Part shown: piece after piece, positions 1 to 7,917 of the stretch
Layout of the letters: every line of letters starts with the position of its first letter
Numbering within the stretch: position 1 is the first letter of the stretch
Assembly (NCBI GenBank): GCA_900768625.1
Contig: CAAGDO010000252.1
Coordinates: 1 to 15,922, forward strand
Direction: 5' to 3'
Length of the DNA stretch: 15,922 nucleotides
From: Bacteroidaceae bacterium
Lineage (GTDB): Bacteria; Bacteroidota; Bacteroidia; Bacteroidales; Bacteroidaceae
The notes under the pieces: generated by a model
The model's database searches: none
The model's input: only the letters and a program-made list of their open reading frames with translations
Told to the model about the DNA's origin: nothing
Position numbers and translations under genes: made by a program

Positions 1-126
1 GTACGTAACTCGCTGATTTTCAACTCACGCAATCTAATGGGGCAAAAAAGTGATGAAGTCAGGAAAAGACAGACGACTTTTCCGAAATCTCACGGAGCAA
101 ACGATGAAAAACCGTAGGGGAGAGAT

Positions 127-319
127 GAAGTCGTCTAAACTTTTCTGACGAAGATTTGATTTGAAGTTTGAGTTCTTCTACATTCAATCTTCACCTTTCT
201 TTTTGGTCGTTTATGGACCTTTCATCGGTCGTGTAGATCGCTACACTCCCTCTTCAAGGTCCAAAAACGCCTCAAAAACAAAGGCAATTTCTGAATTTCA
301 CAAATGTTCAGACGACTTC
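127..319 (+). mobile_element. Intact 193-bp MITE-like element, copy A
   Basis: A full copy of a dispersed element found six times in this window. It begins GAAGTCGTCTAAAC and ends in the imperfect reverse complement GTTCAGACGACTTC. The base triplet GAT occurs immediately before (124-126) and immediately after (320-322), as expected for a 3-bp target-site duplication. The interior is non-coding; its core GTGTAG-ATCG-CTACAC forms a hairpin. An open frame runs from a TTG inside the element into the next gene, but that part is element sequence and not a real protein start. The element lies about 30 bp upstream of the -7 box of the following gene, so it could influence its expression; that is inference. 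Confidence 0.85.
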
Positions 320-347
320 GATATTTTCAAATCTACGATTTTATTCA

Positions 348-355
348 TACCTTTG
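348..355 (+). promoter_or_regulatory. Bacteroidota-type -7 promoter box (TACCTTTG)
   Basis: Matches TAnnTTTG, the Bacteroidota housekeeping -7 element. No TTG -33 element is seen at the usual 19-21 bp distance. It would start a transcript just upstream of the ATG at 374, which supports that start. Confidence 0.5.
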
Positions 356-373
356 TGGGATGAAACAATCTTG

Positions 374-1789
374 ATGACCAACCCCTTAAACCTACGTCAT
401 ATGTTTGATTTTCTAAAAGTTCTGATTGGCTCTTTGGCCATACTTTTCATTGGCAATGCCGTTTTGGGTTCCGACCGCCTGTGGGTCTATATGGACTATA
501 GTGCCATAAGCGAACAGGAAGCAATGGACAGTGCCCGGACCATCACGGTGAGTATGCCCACAGAGATGACCGTGAAAGGAACAAGCCACGTCGTGAAATT
601 GAAGAAAGGCGACAAAGTGAAATTGCTCGCACGCTATCAGAAATATCTCACTCCGATTGTGCGCAGTGGGGACTACCTCCCGACATACGATTTTGTGGTC
701 ATGCTGCCAGACAGTACCATCTGTATGGGTCCCCTGCCCGAAGCCCTCACGGGAGCCACGGCCGCTGTGACCAGCGATGGCCGGATTCAATACCTGGAGG
801 TCACGAAGCTGAAAGCGGCCAAAAACGTGATCTACGAAGAGAACGGGAAAAAGGAAAGGAGCAAATACGGCTTCTGGGTATGCCTGAGCGATGGCAGCAA
901 ATTGGCTTTCGAGCAACTGACATGGAAACGCATAGGCTTCACGCGCTACAATGCCCACGGACGCTGGGAGCTCAACGACGCGATGCCGCAGCCCCAGGTG
1001 ATCATCGACCCGACGGAGATGAATGCCGCAGGCTACAATGTAGGCGACACAACGGAAGACGCGTTGGGCAGCCGTTCTGCCGGTTTCTACAAGGTTCGCC
1101 ACAGCTTCATCAACAGCGGACGGATGAAAACATGGTCGGCCCGCGGTGTGGCAGGAATGGTGGAGGGACTGCTTCTCATCGTGGTTCTTTTGTCGCTACC
1201 CTGGATTGTCCATCACGTGGTCTATCGCCTTCCCGGCAAGAATTGGTGGATCATTTTCCTTTCGTGGGTGGCATTGATCGTGATGTCAGTCGTGGTCAGT
1301 GCATTCGCCGTCACCTCCTTGTTCAACCACATTTTCTTCATCATCCCCTTCCTCTCGCTGTTCTTTGTCAAAAGCGACGTGGAAAGCAGCCGATGCAAAT
1401 ACTGCGGTGGAGTGGACTGCCTGCAGCAAGTGGGAGGCACGCCGAAAAAGAGTCGCCTCTGGTGGACAAAATGGCATAAAGGCCAAGTGAAGATAGGCGA
1501 AATCGTCGAAACGGTATTCCATGATGATACGGACCGGACTTCAACCAAGCACGACATCAACAGAAAGACCACAGAGAAACAACAGTATGAAACCACCACA
1601 TGGGGCGAAGCCTACTACTGCAAAAAATGCCATATGCGCTATGAGTATCACCGCTCGGAAAAAAGACTCGTGAAAAACGTGCAGATCTTCACCGAAAGCG
1701 AAAAAGATGCCATCGAAAAGAAAAGGAAAGAGCTTCATATCGAGGAACCGTTTGTTAATGGCGAAGTTAGAACCACACGAAAAAGGTAA
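374..1789 (+). CDS. Hypothetical multi-pass membrane protein with C-terminal zinc-ribbon-like cysteines
   Basis: This protein of 471 residues is not recognised as a member of a named family. The ATG at 374 is chosen because the frame upstream of it is repeat-element sequence and a -7 box lies at 348-355; an ATG at 401 is an alternative. In order it shows one hydrophobic segment near residues 12-33 and a polar, probably beta-rich region of about 230 residues. Three more membrane segments follow at about 262-284, 291-313 and 314-333. The highly charged tail has CxxC pairs at C341/C344 and C416/C419 about 70 residues apart, which could bind one zinc. The first soluble part probably lies outside the cytoplasm and the cysteine tail inside, but topology is inferred. 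The gene converges on the ATPase at 1893-3167. Function unknown. Confidence 0.75.
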   Translation: MTNPLNLRHMFDFLKVLIGSLAILFIGNAVLGSDRLWVYMDYSAISEQEAMDSARTITVSMPTEMTVKGTSHVVKLKKGDKVKLLARYQKYLTPIVRSGDYLPTYDFVVMLPDSTICMGPLPEALTGATAAVTSDGRIQYLEVTKLKAAKNVIYEENGKKERSKYGFWVCLSDGSKLAFEQLTWKRIGFTRYNAHGRWELNDAMPQPQVIIDPTEMNAAGYNVGDTTEDALGSRSAGFYKVRHSFINSGRMKTWSARGVAGMVEGLLLIVVLLSLPWIVHHVVYRLPGKNWWIIFLSWVALIVMSVVVSAFAVTSLFNHIFFIIPFLSLFFVKSDVESSRCKYCGGVDCLQQVGGTPKKSRLWWTKWHKGQVKIGEIVETVFHDDTDRTSTKHDINRKTTEKQQYETTTWGEAYYCKKCHMRYEYHRSEKRLVKNVQIFTESEKDAIEKKRKELHIEEPFVNGEVRTTRKR

Positions 1790-1837
1790 AAAGGGACTCC
1801 ACGCTCCCTTTATCCACCCCTTCCCCCAAATCTGATT

Positions 1838-1889
1838 TTCAAAGCGGCATTTTGAATCTTTACACCAAAATTCAAAATGCCGCTTTGAA
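1838..1889. terminator. Perfect 20-bp stem-loop between convergent genes
   Basis: Positions 1838-1857 are exactly reverse-complementary to 1870-1889, with a 12-base loop. The stem lies between two convergent stop codons (1789 and 1893) and is the likely bidirectional transcription end, although no long T-run follows on either strand. Each arm is itself a TTCAAA-N7-TTTGAA dyad, and the same dyad occurs in the leader of the neighbouring ATPase gene (3181-3199), so a protein-binding role is an alternative. Confidence 0.55.
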
Positions 1890-1892
1890 TTT

Positions 1893-3167
1893 CTACTGAA
1901 GCAACCATTGCCAAACAGGCATGATCTCTATCTTCCCAAACTCATCCTCGACTGCATCCGTCTCATCATTTGTCAAAACCAACCGACGCCGACAAGGAAG
2001 GACCTTGGGAAGTTTCTTCAACGCACCAACCTCACGCTCGAAGTTTTCATCCAATTTTGTCATGCTATATGACACCTGAATGGCCAACTCATCCTCAGGC
2101 ACATAGAAGTCGACTTCCACCCTATCATTATAGAAAAAAACGCGTTCATGATCAGAATCGTGTCCATATTTTCGGAAAAGCGCTAACGCCACAGCATTTT
2201 CAAGCAGCATCGTTTCACCATTTAGAAGAAACAGATTGAGCACGCCATTATCCACAAAGTAGTATTTACACGAAGTTTCCTTCTCTGCAAATGAAGCTGT
2301 CACATTCCTTAGACGCAAAATCAACCAAGCCATTTCGCTATATTCGATATATTTGCTGACAGTAGGCATGGTTATCTTTCCGCTCACCGAAGAAAGGATA
2401 TGTGCCATACGGCTATACGACACGGGCTGGCACACGCTTTCCGCCAATTTCTTCAGCAACAGGCGCAACACATTCGGGTTTGAAATCTTGTTGCGACTGG
2501 CAATATCGCCCAGGTATATTTTCTGAAAAGTGCTGCTCAAATAATTCCGTTTGACTGACAATCCGACAGATTCAGGAAGCCCGCCCCACGCAAGATACTC
2601 ATTCCAGGCACGAACGACAGCTGCGCGAGCAGTCGTGGCCAAAAGGGAAATTTTATCATAAGACACCTCTTCGACATCCAGATATTCCTTGAACCCGTAA
2701 GGATAGACTTCCATGGCCAGATAGCGTCCGCCCAAGGTCGTCATCACCTCCGATGAAAGCATCTTGGCATTGCTCCCTGTTATCCAAACAGAATATTTGG
2801 CATCAGCCAGACGACGAGCGAACTTTTCCCATCCTTCGATGTTCTGAACCTCATCCAAAAACAGCATCGGCCGTTTTCCATACATTTCTGCATGAGCAGA
2901 CAAGATCTGTTCGAAGTCGGCCGTTTCAAATTGCGTCAAACGGTCATCTTCAAAGTTGATGTAGAGCATATCCTCCCATTTGTGACCCTCGCGCAACATC
3001 TGCTGAATCTTCTGATATAGCATAAACGACTTACCGGCGCGACGAACGCCAATAAAGACATGACAGGGAAATTCATCGGAAGGTAAGGAACGGGGCACCA
3101 CATCATAGTTCTCAACATCTTGCTGGTTGGATGCCAAAACCTGCTTCAATAGGTCCTTGTTAATCAT
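1893..3167 (-). CDS. DUF4143-type AAA ATPase
   Basis: A protein of 424 residues from the ATG at 3167, preceded by GGAG at a normal ribosome-binding distance; a longer frame to 3299 needs a TTG and has no support. The N-terminal P-loop domain shows Walker A G-V-R-R-A-G-K-S at residues 40-47 and Walker B M-L-F-L-D-E at 101-106. An I-T-G-S-N sensor-like stretch follows, then an F-K-E-Y-L segment typical of the family. The C-terminal half matches DUF4143: S-Y-S-R-M-A, K-Y-Y-F-V-D-N-G, and a nuclease-fold remnant E-V-D-F near the end. The usual E-V-K position reads I-Q-V-S, so nuclease activity is doubtful. The family is common as scattered orphan genes in Bacteroidota and its cellular role is not established. 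The gene looks more AT-rich than the housekeeping genes to the right, in keeping with an accessory origin. Confidence 0.9.
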   Translation of the reverse strand: MINKDLLKQVLASNQQDVENYDVVPRSLPSDEFPCHVFIGVRRAGKSFMLYQKIQQMLREGHKWEDMLYINFEDDRLTQFETADFEQILSAHAEMYGKRPMLFLDEVQNIEGWEKFARRLADAKYSVWITGSNAKMLSSEVMTTLGGRYLAMEVYPYGFKEYLDVEEVSYDKISLLATTARAAVVRAWNEYLAWGGLPESVGLSVKRNYLSSTFQKIYLGDIASRNKISNPNVLRLLLKKLAESVCQPVSYSRMAHILSSVSGKITMPTVSKYIEYSEMAWLILRLRNVTASFAEKETSCKYYFVDNGVLNLFLLNGETMLLENAVALALFRKYGHDSDHERVFFYNDRVEVDFYVPEDELAIQVSYSMTKLDENFEREVGALKKLPKVLPCRRRLVLTNDETDAVEDEFGKIEIMPVWQWLLQ

Positions 3168-3180
3168 AATATCTCCATTT

Positions 3181-3199
3181 TTCAAATTACCATTTTGAA
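3181..3199. promoter_or_regulatory. Candidate operator dyad TTCAAA-N7-TTTGAA
   Basis: A 19-bp imperfect dyad lying between the predicted start of transcription and the ATG of the DUF4143 ATPase. The same spaced dyad occurs twice beyond the 3' end of the gene (1838-1856 and 1871-1889). An operator role is inferred from position and symmetry only. Confidence 0.35.
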
Positions 3200-3208
3200 T
3201 TTTACCCA

Positions 3209-3238
3209 CAAAGGTAAAAATCACATTTTGAAAATCAA
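3209..3238 (-). promoter_or_regulatory. Bacteroidota promoter for the DUF4143 ATPase (TTG-N19-TACCTTTG)
   Basis: On the minus strand a TTG (3238-3236) is followed after 19 bp by TACCTTTG (3216-3209). This matches both boxes and the spacing of the Bacteroidota housekeeping promoter. It would give a leader of roughly 35 bases before the ATG at 3167, confirming that start. Confidence 0.7.
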
Positions 3239-3348
3239 GCATTTCCCTCAAGAAAAGAAGACAATCCTGCCTATTTCTGAATGAACGGCATACGTTCAAA
3301 GCCTATAAGCAGGTCTTCTAAATCATTTCCTGACTATCAGCAGGTTTT

Positions 3349-3388
3349 GAAGTCGTCTAAACTTTTCTGACGAAGATTTGATTTGAAG
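3349..3388 (+). mobile_element. Truncated MITE-like element, copy B (left end only)
   Basis: The first 40 bases match the left end of copy A (GAAGTCGTCTAAAC onward through GATTTGAAG), then the similarity stops abruptly. The right half is absent, so this is a decayed or deleted copy and no target duplication can be read. Confidence 0.8.
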
Positions 3389-3499
3389 GATCCAACGGGA
3401 ATTCCACGCTCGTTTTTCTTCTCCCCTCACCCACCCCCCGTGACCCGTCGTCATCAAGTTTATCATCCTCCGCCTAACAGGCAATCCAATATTTTTCCG

Positions 3500-3507
3500 T
3501 AAATTTG
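3500..3507 (+). promoter_or_regulatory. Bacteroidota-type -7 promoter box (TAAATTTG)
   Basis: Matches TAnnTTTG; no clear -33 TTG. It predicts a leader of about 75 bases for the hexosaminidase gene at 3587. Confidence 0.5.
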
Positions 3508-3586
3508 CCCCACATCCATCTCATAACCCAACGAACATGGAACTGGCGCACACCCCAAAGCCCCCGTTTCATCCCTAACACACACT

Positions 3587-5425
3587 ATGAAAAAATCATT
3601 TCTTGCCGCCCTTCTCATGGCCGCCGCTTCATTCTCTGGCGCCAAGGCGCAAAGTGCAGCCCACATCCTGCCCCTTCCCCAGAACATCACACAGCAACAA
3701 GGCCACTACAGCCTTACGCAACGCACCGTGGTGAGTTGTCACCCCACTCTCCAGCCCCAAGCTGAATGGCTCATCGACCGCTTGGGACAAAGCACAGGAT
3801 GGGACCTCACCCTCCGCGCTGACGCTCCCCGAAAGGGCGGCATCAGTCTGCGCATCGACACCGTCGCCGTGACCGCGGCTGAAGGCTATCGCCTGACCGT
3901 CACGCCCAAGGGCGTGGACATCACAGCCCACGATGCCGCAGGTGCATTCTATGGCCTGCAGAGTTTTCTCCAGCTGCTTCCGGCCCAAGTGATGAGCCCG
4001 ATGCGCCAGAAGGGAACCGCATGGGACGTGCCGTGCACGACCGTCATCGATGCTCCAGCCCACCCCTACCGTGGCTATATGCTCGACGTGGGACGCCGAT
4101 ACTACGACCTTTCGTTCCTCAAGAAATGCGTTGACTGGATGAGCACCTACAAGCTCAACAAACTCCAGCTCCATCTCATCGACGACTCTGGCTGGCGCCT
4201 TGAAATCAAGAAATACCCGCGTCTGACATCGGTTGGCGCCTGGGCCGGAAAGGACGAAAAACGCATTGGCGGATACTATACCCAGGAGGACATGCGCGAA
4301 CTCGTGGCCTACGCCAAAGTGCGCGGTGTGGAAGTGATTCCCGAAATCGAATTCCCGGCCCACATCCAGTCAGCCATCGCGGCTTATCCCTGGCTGTCGT
4401 GCCGTGGAAAGCAGCTCGAAGTGCCCACACAGCACTTCATCAGCGAGGACATCCTGTGCATCGGTAAGGATTCGGTGATGCAGTTCCTGCGCGACGTGCT
4501 CGACGAAACCATGGACATTTTCCCCTCAAAATACATCAACATCGGTGGTGATGAAGCCATCTACAAGCGTTGGGAGGAATGTCCGCGCTGTCAGGCGCTG
4601 ATGAAGCGCGAAGGCCTCAGCAAGGTGGGCGAACTGCAGGGTTACCTGACAAACGTGGTGAACGACTACGTGTCGAAACGCGGACGCACCGTTGTGGGTT
4701 GGGAAGAAGTGATGATGCGCGGCAAGGTGAACCATCCGTTGGTGAGCATGCTGTGGCATGACCCAGCCGACACCGTCAAGGTACGTGAAGCAGGTCTGCA
4801 GGCCGTCGTGGCATCGTCGGAATACGCCTACTTCGACTTCCCCGAAAGCAACACGCCGGGCGAGGTTTATGCCGCTGTATGGCTCCCGCCCTACGGCTTT
4901 GAACGCACTTATTCGCTTCCGCTCGACGACTACCACGAAGGAGGCACCACCCTCGGTGCACAGGGATGCATGTGGAGCGACCGTTTCATCATCGGCCCTG
5001 AGCTCCATGAATTCGTTCCAATCAACGAAAACCGTGCACAGCAGTATGTGGAATATCTCACCTTCCCCCGTCTGCTGGCCTTGAGCGAAGTGGCATGGAC
5101 ACAACGCGCCAAACGTTCATTCAGCGGTTTCTTCCAACGCATGGCTGGCAATCTCCCGCGCCTTGACGCCATGGGCTGCAACTACCGTGTGCCCGAACCC
5201 CGACTGAAAAGCGAACGCCAACTCCCCGACGGCTCATGGGAAATGACCCTCGAATGTCCTGCAGAAGGGGCCACCATGCGCTACACCACTGACGGCACCT
5301 ACCCCACCCCCCACTCCGCCGTCTGCCGGGAGGGCGAAAAGGTCCACGTGAAACAACGCACCGACCTGCGCGCCATCACCGTGGTGACACCGACACACTA
5401 CTCGCTGCCGCTTATATTGAAGTAA
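3587..5425 (+). CDS. Secreted beta-N-acetylhexosaminidase, glycoside hydrolase family 20
   Basis: A protein of 612 residues that should remove terminal beta-linked GlcNAc or GalNAc from glycans, outside the cytoplasm. Residues 1-22 are a signal peptide (MKKS, hydrophobic core, cleavage near A-K-A-Q). A small GH20 N-terminal domain spans about 25-150. The catalytic barrel starts at P-Y-R-G-Y-M-L-D-V-G-R and contains H-L-I-D-D-S-G-W-R, E-I-E-F-P-A-H, and N-I-G-G-D-E, where D322-E323 is the catalytic pair of substrate-assisted GH20 catalysis. The C-terminus has a chitobiase-like domain with the typical M-R-Y-T-T-D-G-T-Y-P motif. Length is normal for the family. The gene stands alone, flanked on both sides by copies of the repeat element, with no SusC/SusD partner in view. 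Substrate, such as host mucin or own cell wall, cannot be told from sequence. Confidence 0.95.
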   Translation: MKKSFLAALLMAAASFSGAKAQSAAHILPLPQNITQQQGHYSLTQRTVVSCHPTLQPQAEWLIDRLGQSTGWDLTLRADAPRKGGISLRIDTVAVTAAEGYRLTVTPKGVDITAHDAAGAFYGLQSFLQLLPAQVMSPMRQKGTAWDVPCTTVIDAPAHPYRGYMLDVGRRYYDLSFLKKCVDWMSTYKLNKLQLHLIDDSGWRLEIKKYPRLTSVGAWAGKDEKRIGGYYTQEDMRELVAYAKVRGVEVIPEIEFPAHIQSAIAAYPWLSCRGKQLEVPTQHFISEDILCIGKDSVMQFLRDVLDETMDIFPSKYINIGGDEAIYKRWEECPRCQALMKREGLSKVGELQGYLTNVVNDYVSKRGRTVVGWEEVMMRGKVNHPLVSMLWHDPADTVKVREAGLQAVVASSEYAYFDFPESNTPGEVYAAVWLPPYGFERTYSLPLDDYHEGGTTLGAQGCMWSDRFIIGPELHEFVPINENRAQQYVEYLTFPRLLALSEVAWTQRAKRSFSGFFQRMAGNLPRLDAMGCNYRVPEPRLKSERQLPDGSWEMTLECPAEGATMRYTTDGTYPTPHSAVCREGEKVHVKQRTDLRAITVVTPTHYSLPLILK

Positions 5426-5453
5426 AAGTTTGTGTCAGCAGCTGGAAAGTAAC

Positions 5454-5724
5454 GAAATCGTCTGAACTTTTATTCAGAAGAGCTCAAACTCCAAATCAAG
5501 AAGTCGTCTGAACTTTTATGAAATTCAAGATTTGCCTTTATTTTTGAGTCGTTTTTGGGTCTTGAAGAGGGAGTGTAGCGAGCTACACGACCGATGAAAG
5601 GGCAAAAAACGGCCAAAAAGAAAGGGGAAGATTGAATTTAGAAGAGATCAAACTTAAAATCAAATCTTCGTCAGAAAAGTTTAGACGACTTCCAAATCTT
5701 CGTCAGAAAAGTTTAGACGACTTC
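5454..5724 (-). mobile_element. 75-bp internally deleted MITE copy, interrupted by copy C
   Basis: The outer parts 5454-5499 and 5696-5724 together make a 75-bp derivative of the repeat with both terminal inverted repeats but lacking about 118 bp of the centre; the junction follows the GAGCTCTTCT segment as read on the minus strand. It is split by the intact copy C and one extra CAA. Its own flanks are AAC and AAT, a two-of-three match only, so its original target duplication has probably changed. Confidence 0.8.
5500..5692 (-). mobile_element. Intact 193-bp MITE-like element, copy C, nested in an older copy
   Basis: Full-length copy in reverse orientation, exactly 193 bp like copies A and D. 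The triplet CAA lies directly on both sides (5497-5499 and 5693-5695). Removing the element and one CAA rejoins the two halves of the surrounding deleted copy seamlessly, which demonstrates insertion by transposition. The core hairpin GTGTAG-CGAG-CTACAC is perfect. No coding capacity. The cluster fills most of the space between the hexosaminidase and the ATPase gene at 5775. Confidence 0.9.
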
Positions 5725-5774
5725 AATGACCAGCCGCTGACATTCCATTGTCCAACCCCACTTATTTAATCATC

Positions 5775-7532
5775 ATGGAGCAGAACCCCATCAAGCGTCT
5801 ACCATACGGTGTGTCGGATTTCACCGACGTCATAGAGCGCAACCAATACTATGTGGACAAGACCATGTATCTGTCTTTGCTTGAAAACGAAGCCGACTAC
5901 TTGTTCTTCATCCGTCCGCGCCGTTTCGGAAAAAGCATTTTCATCAGTATGCTCCATGCCTACTACGACGTCAAGAGCAAAGACCGCTTTGAAGAACTCT
6001 TCGGCAGTCTCTGGATTGGCAAACACCCCACCCCATACAAGAACAAATTTCTCGTCCTCCACCTTGATTTCTCACAAGTGGGAGGGAGCAACGACAATCT
6101 GGAAGAACGCTTCAATTTCTATCTTGGCGTGCAACTCGACAGTTTCGTCCGAGACTATAAGACGTACTATTCGGAGGATTTTACGAGCAAAGTACATCTC
6201 ACAAATAACGCCGTTGACAAACTCGTGCTGATCAACACAGAAAACAAGGCGCTGAACCTTCCCACCTACCTCATCATCGATGAATACGACAACTTCACCA
6301 ACACGGTACTCAACGAACAAGGTGAAGACATGTACCGAGCCATCACCCACGCCGAAGGATTCTACCGCGACATTTTCAAAAAGTTCAAGGGAACATTCAA
6401 TCGTATTTTCATCACAGGCGTCAGCCCTGTGACTCTTGATGACGTGACAAGCGGATTCAACATCGGATGGCATATTTCGAGCAAATCCGAATTCAACCAA
6501 ATGCTTGGCTTTTCCACCGAAGAGGTCCGCACCATGTTCGATTACTACAAGAACGCGGGAAAACTACGCAAAGACTGTGACATCGACGCTGTGATCAGCG
6601 AAATGAAGCCATGGTACGACAACTATTGCTTTTCAAAAGAAGCACTCCACACGCAAAGCAAAGTGTTCAACTGCGATATGGTCATCTACTACCTACGCCA
6701 TTTCGTTGACCGAAACGAAGCACCGGAGGAAATGATTGACCCGAACACGAAAACGGACTACAACAAGATGAAACGCCTGCTGCAGTTCGACAGACTTGAT
6801 GGCGACCGGAAAGGCATCATCCGTACCATTGCCGAAACGGGGGAAATCACGACTTCACTCAAAGAAACCTTCCCTGCACGCGACATCACCAAACCACAGA
6901 TTTTCCCCAGTTTGCTTTTCTACTACGGCATGCTCACGATCAAAGATACGATGGGAAGTCTGATTGTTTTGGGAATCCCGAACAACAACGTACGCAAGCA
7001 ATACTACGGTTTCCTGCTCGAAGAATTTCAAGCCGTAAAGCATGTCAATCTTGATCATCTTGTAACACTCTTCACCTACATGGCATTTAAGGGCGAATGG
7101 CACCAAGCCTTAAAGACTATGGCCGACGCCTATGCCAATGTATCATCTGTGCGTGACGGAATCGAAGCGGAACGCAACCTGCAGGGGTTCTTCATGGCTT
7201 ATCTCAATCTCAACAGCTACTATTACACTGCCCCCGAGTTGGAACTCAACCACGGATTCTGCGACTTTTTTCTTCTGCCCGACCTCACGCACTACCCCAC
7301 CCGCCACAGCTATATCATTGAACTCAAATTGCTACCGCGCAAAGGAAAGGGCATGCGGAAGGAAACGTACGACGAAATGCTCAAGAAACAATGGAACGAT
7401 GCCGTCGACCAGATCAAGCACTACGCCAAGGCACCACGCGTGGAAGCCTTACGCCAAGGCACCAGACTGCATCAAATCATCATGCAATTCGACGGATGGA
7501 AGCTCTATAGGATGGAAGAGGTGGAGGATTAA
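5775..7532 (+). CDS. AAA-ATPase-like protein with C-terminal PD-(D/E)xK nuclease-like domain
   Basis: A protein of 585 residues. The ATG at 5775 is chosen over an upstream TTG because the family typically begins close to K-R-L-P-Y-G-V-S-D-F. The N-terminal half is the AAA-ATPase_like domain (PF09820 type), with Y-V-D-K-T near 26-30, Walker A R-P-R-R-F-G-K-S at 47-54 and Walker B I-I-D-E-Y-D around D169-E170. The C-terminal domain (PDDEXK_9 type) keeps the nuclease-fold pattern: D497 in G-F-C-D-F-F, then E516-L-K518 in I-I-E-L-K. Nuclease activity is therefore possible but unproven. Proteins of this architecture are numerous, often multi-copy, in Bacteroidota and their role is not known. The gene stands alone, directly downstream of a nested repeat cluster. 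Confidence 0.9.
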   Translation: MEQNPIKRLPYGVSDFTDVIERNQYYVDKTMYLSLLENEADYLFFIRPRRFGKSIFISMLHAYYDVKSKDRFEELFGSLWIGKHPTPYKNKFLVLHLDFSQVGGSNDNLEERFNFYLGVQLDSFVRDYKTYYSEDFTSKVHLTNNAVDKLVLINTENKALNLPTYLIIDEYDNFTNTVLNEQGEDMYRAITHAEGFYRDIFKKFKGTFNRIFITGVSPVTLDDVTSGFNIGWHISSKSEFNQMLGFSTEEVRTMFDYYKNAGKLRKDCDIDAVISEMKPWYDNYCFSKEALHTQSKVFNCDMVIYYLRHFVDRNEAPEEMIDPNTKTDYNKMKRLLQFDRLDGDRKGIIRTIAETGEITTSLKETFPARDITKPQIFPSLLFYYGMLTIKDTMGSLIVLGIPNNNVRKQYYGFLLEEFQAVKHVNLDHLVTLFTYMAFKGEWHQALKTMADAYANVSSVRDGIEAERNLQGFFMAYLNLNSYYYTAPELELNHGFCDFFLLPDLTHYPTRHSYIIELKLLPRKGKGMRKETYDEMLKKQWNDAVDQIKHYAKAPRVEALRQGTRLHQIIMQFDGWKLYRMEEVED

Positions 7533-7745
7533 TGCTTGTGCTTCGCGCAATGGGTTCTGCATCCCACCCACAGCTAATGAAGAGATTCATCCAATCGGGT
7601 GACTCAGGATAACACATTGACAAAGTCAGGAAGCAACATTCAGCAATTGCTCGGTGAGTATTGCATTTCAGCGGAAAATACCCAAATGATGTTGCACATC
7701 AGACAGCTTTTTGAGTCCACAATGGAAAGATTGGGAAAAACTTCG

Positions 7746-7753
7746 TAACTTTG
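7746..7753 (+). promoter_or_regulatory. Bacteroidota-type -7 promoter box for the metK leader (TAACTTTG)
   Basis: Perfect TAnnTTTG about 12 bases before the riboswitch; no good -33 TTG at the expected distance. It predicts a metK leader of about 235 bases. The upstream stretch 7533-7745 shows no gene or other recognisable element. Confidence 0.65.
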
Positions 7754-7769
7754 CACTCGAAATCAGGAG

Positions 7770-7838
7770 ACAGAGGACAGATTTGGCTGCTTGCAACCTC
7801 TCAAAAACAATGCTAAAACTCACGCATCCCCCTCAGCC
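7770..7838 (+). ncRNA. SAM-II-type riboswitch upstream of metK
   Basis: The leader carries the conserved landmarks of the SAM-II (SAM_alpha) aptamer in order. P1 left arm AGAGG is at 7772-7776, loop GATTTG at 7780-7785, GCTTGCAA at 7789-7796, P1 right arm CCTCT at 7797-7801, an A-rich linker, and GCTAAAA at 7812-7818. The pseudoknot partner is less certain: GGCTG (7785-7789) could pair with CAGCC (7834-7838), or TGG with TCA right after GCTAAAA. SAM-II is known to bind S-adenosylmethionine and to repress methionine and SAM synthesis genes, so its place before metK fits product feedback. The terminator at 7918-7952 is the probable output. Recognised from motifs by eye, not by a covariance model. 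Confidence 0.75.
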
Positions 7839-7917
7839 GCCCACCAACGGCGGGCATCATGACTGGACAACGGAAGCGTGGAGCAAACTGACGCGACAAT
7901 AAGCCAATCCCACCTCT

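Noticed and set aside
55..89. GAAGTC ... GACGACTT near the left window edge, as a mini-copy of the element
   Set aside because: Only 6-8 bases match at each side, the 35-bp spacing fits no other copy, and no flanking duplication is present.
1..117. Open frame entering from the left edge
   Set aside because: It is short, recognisable as no family, and has no start in view; positions 1-123 are left without a gene call.
161..373. N-terminal extension of the first membrane protein to a TTG at 161
   Set aside because: The extra residues are a translation of the repeat element and upstream DNA; a -7 box at 348-355 places the transcript start after it.
3168..3299. N-terminal extension of the DUF4143 ATPase
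   Set aside because: It needs a TTG and runs through the promoter; the ATG at 3167 has GGAG before it.
7711..7902. Small leader peptide in the metK leader
   Set aside because: The frame starts at a TTG before the promoter and overlies the riboswitch, and the only ATG-started short peptide (near 7860) has no ribosome-binding site or Met-rich content.
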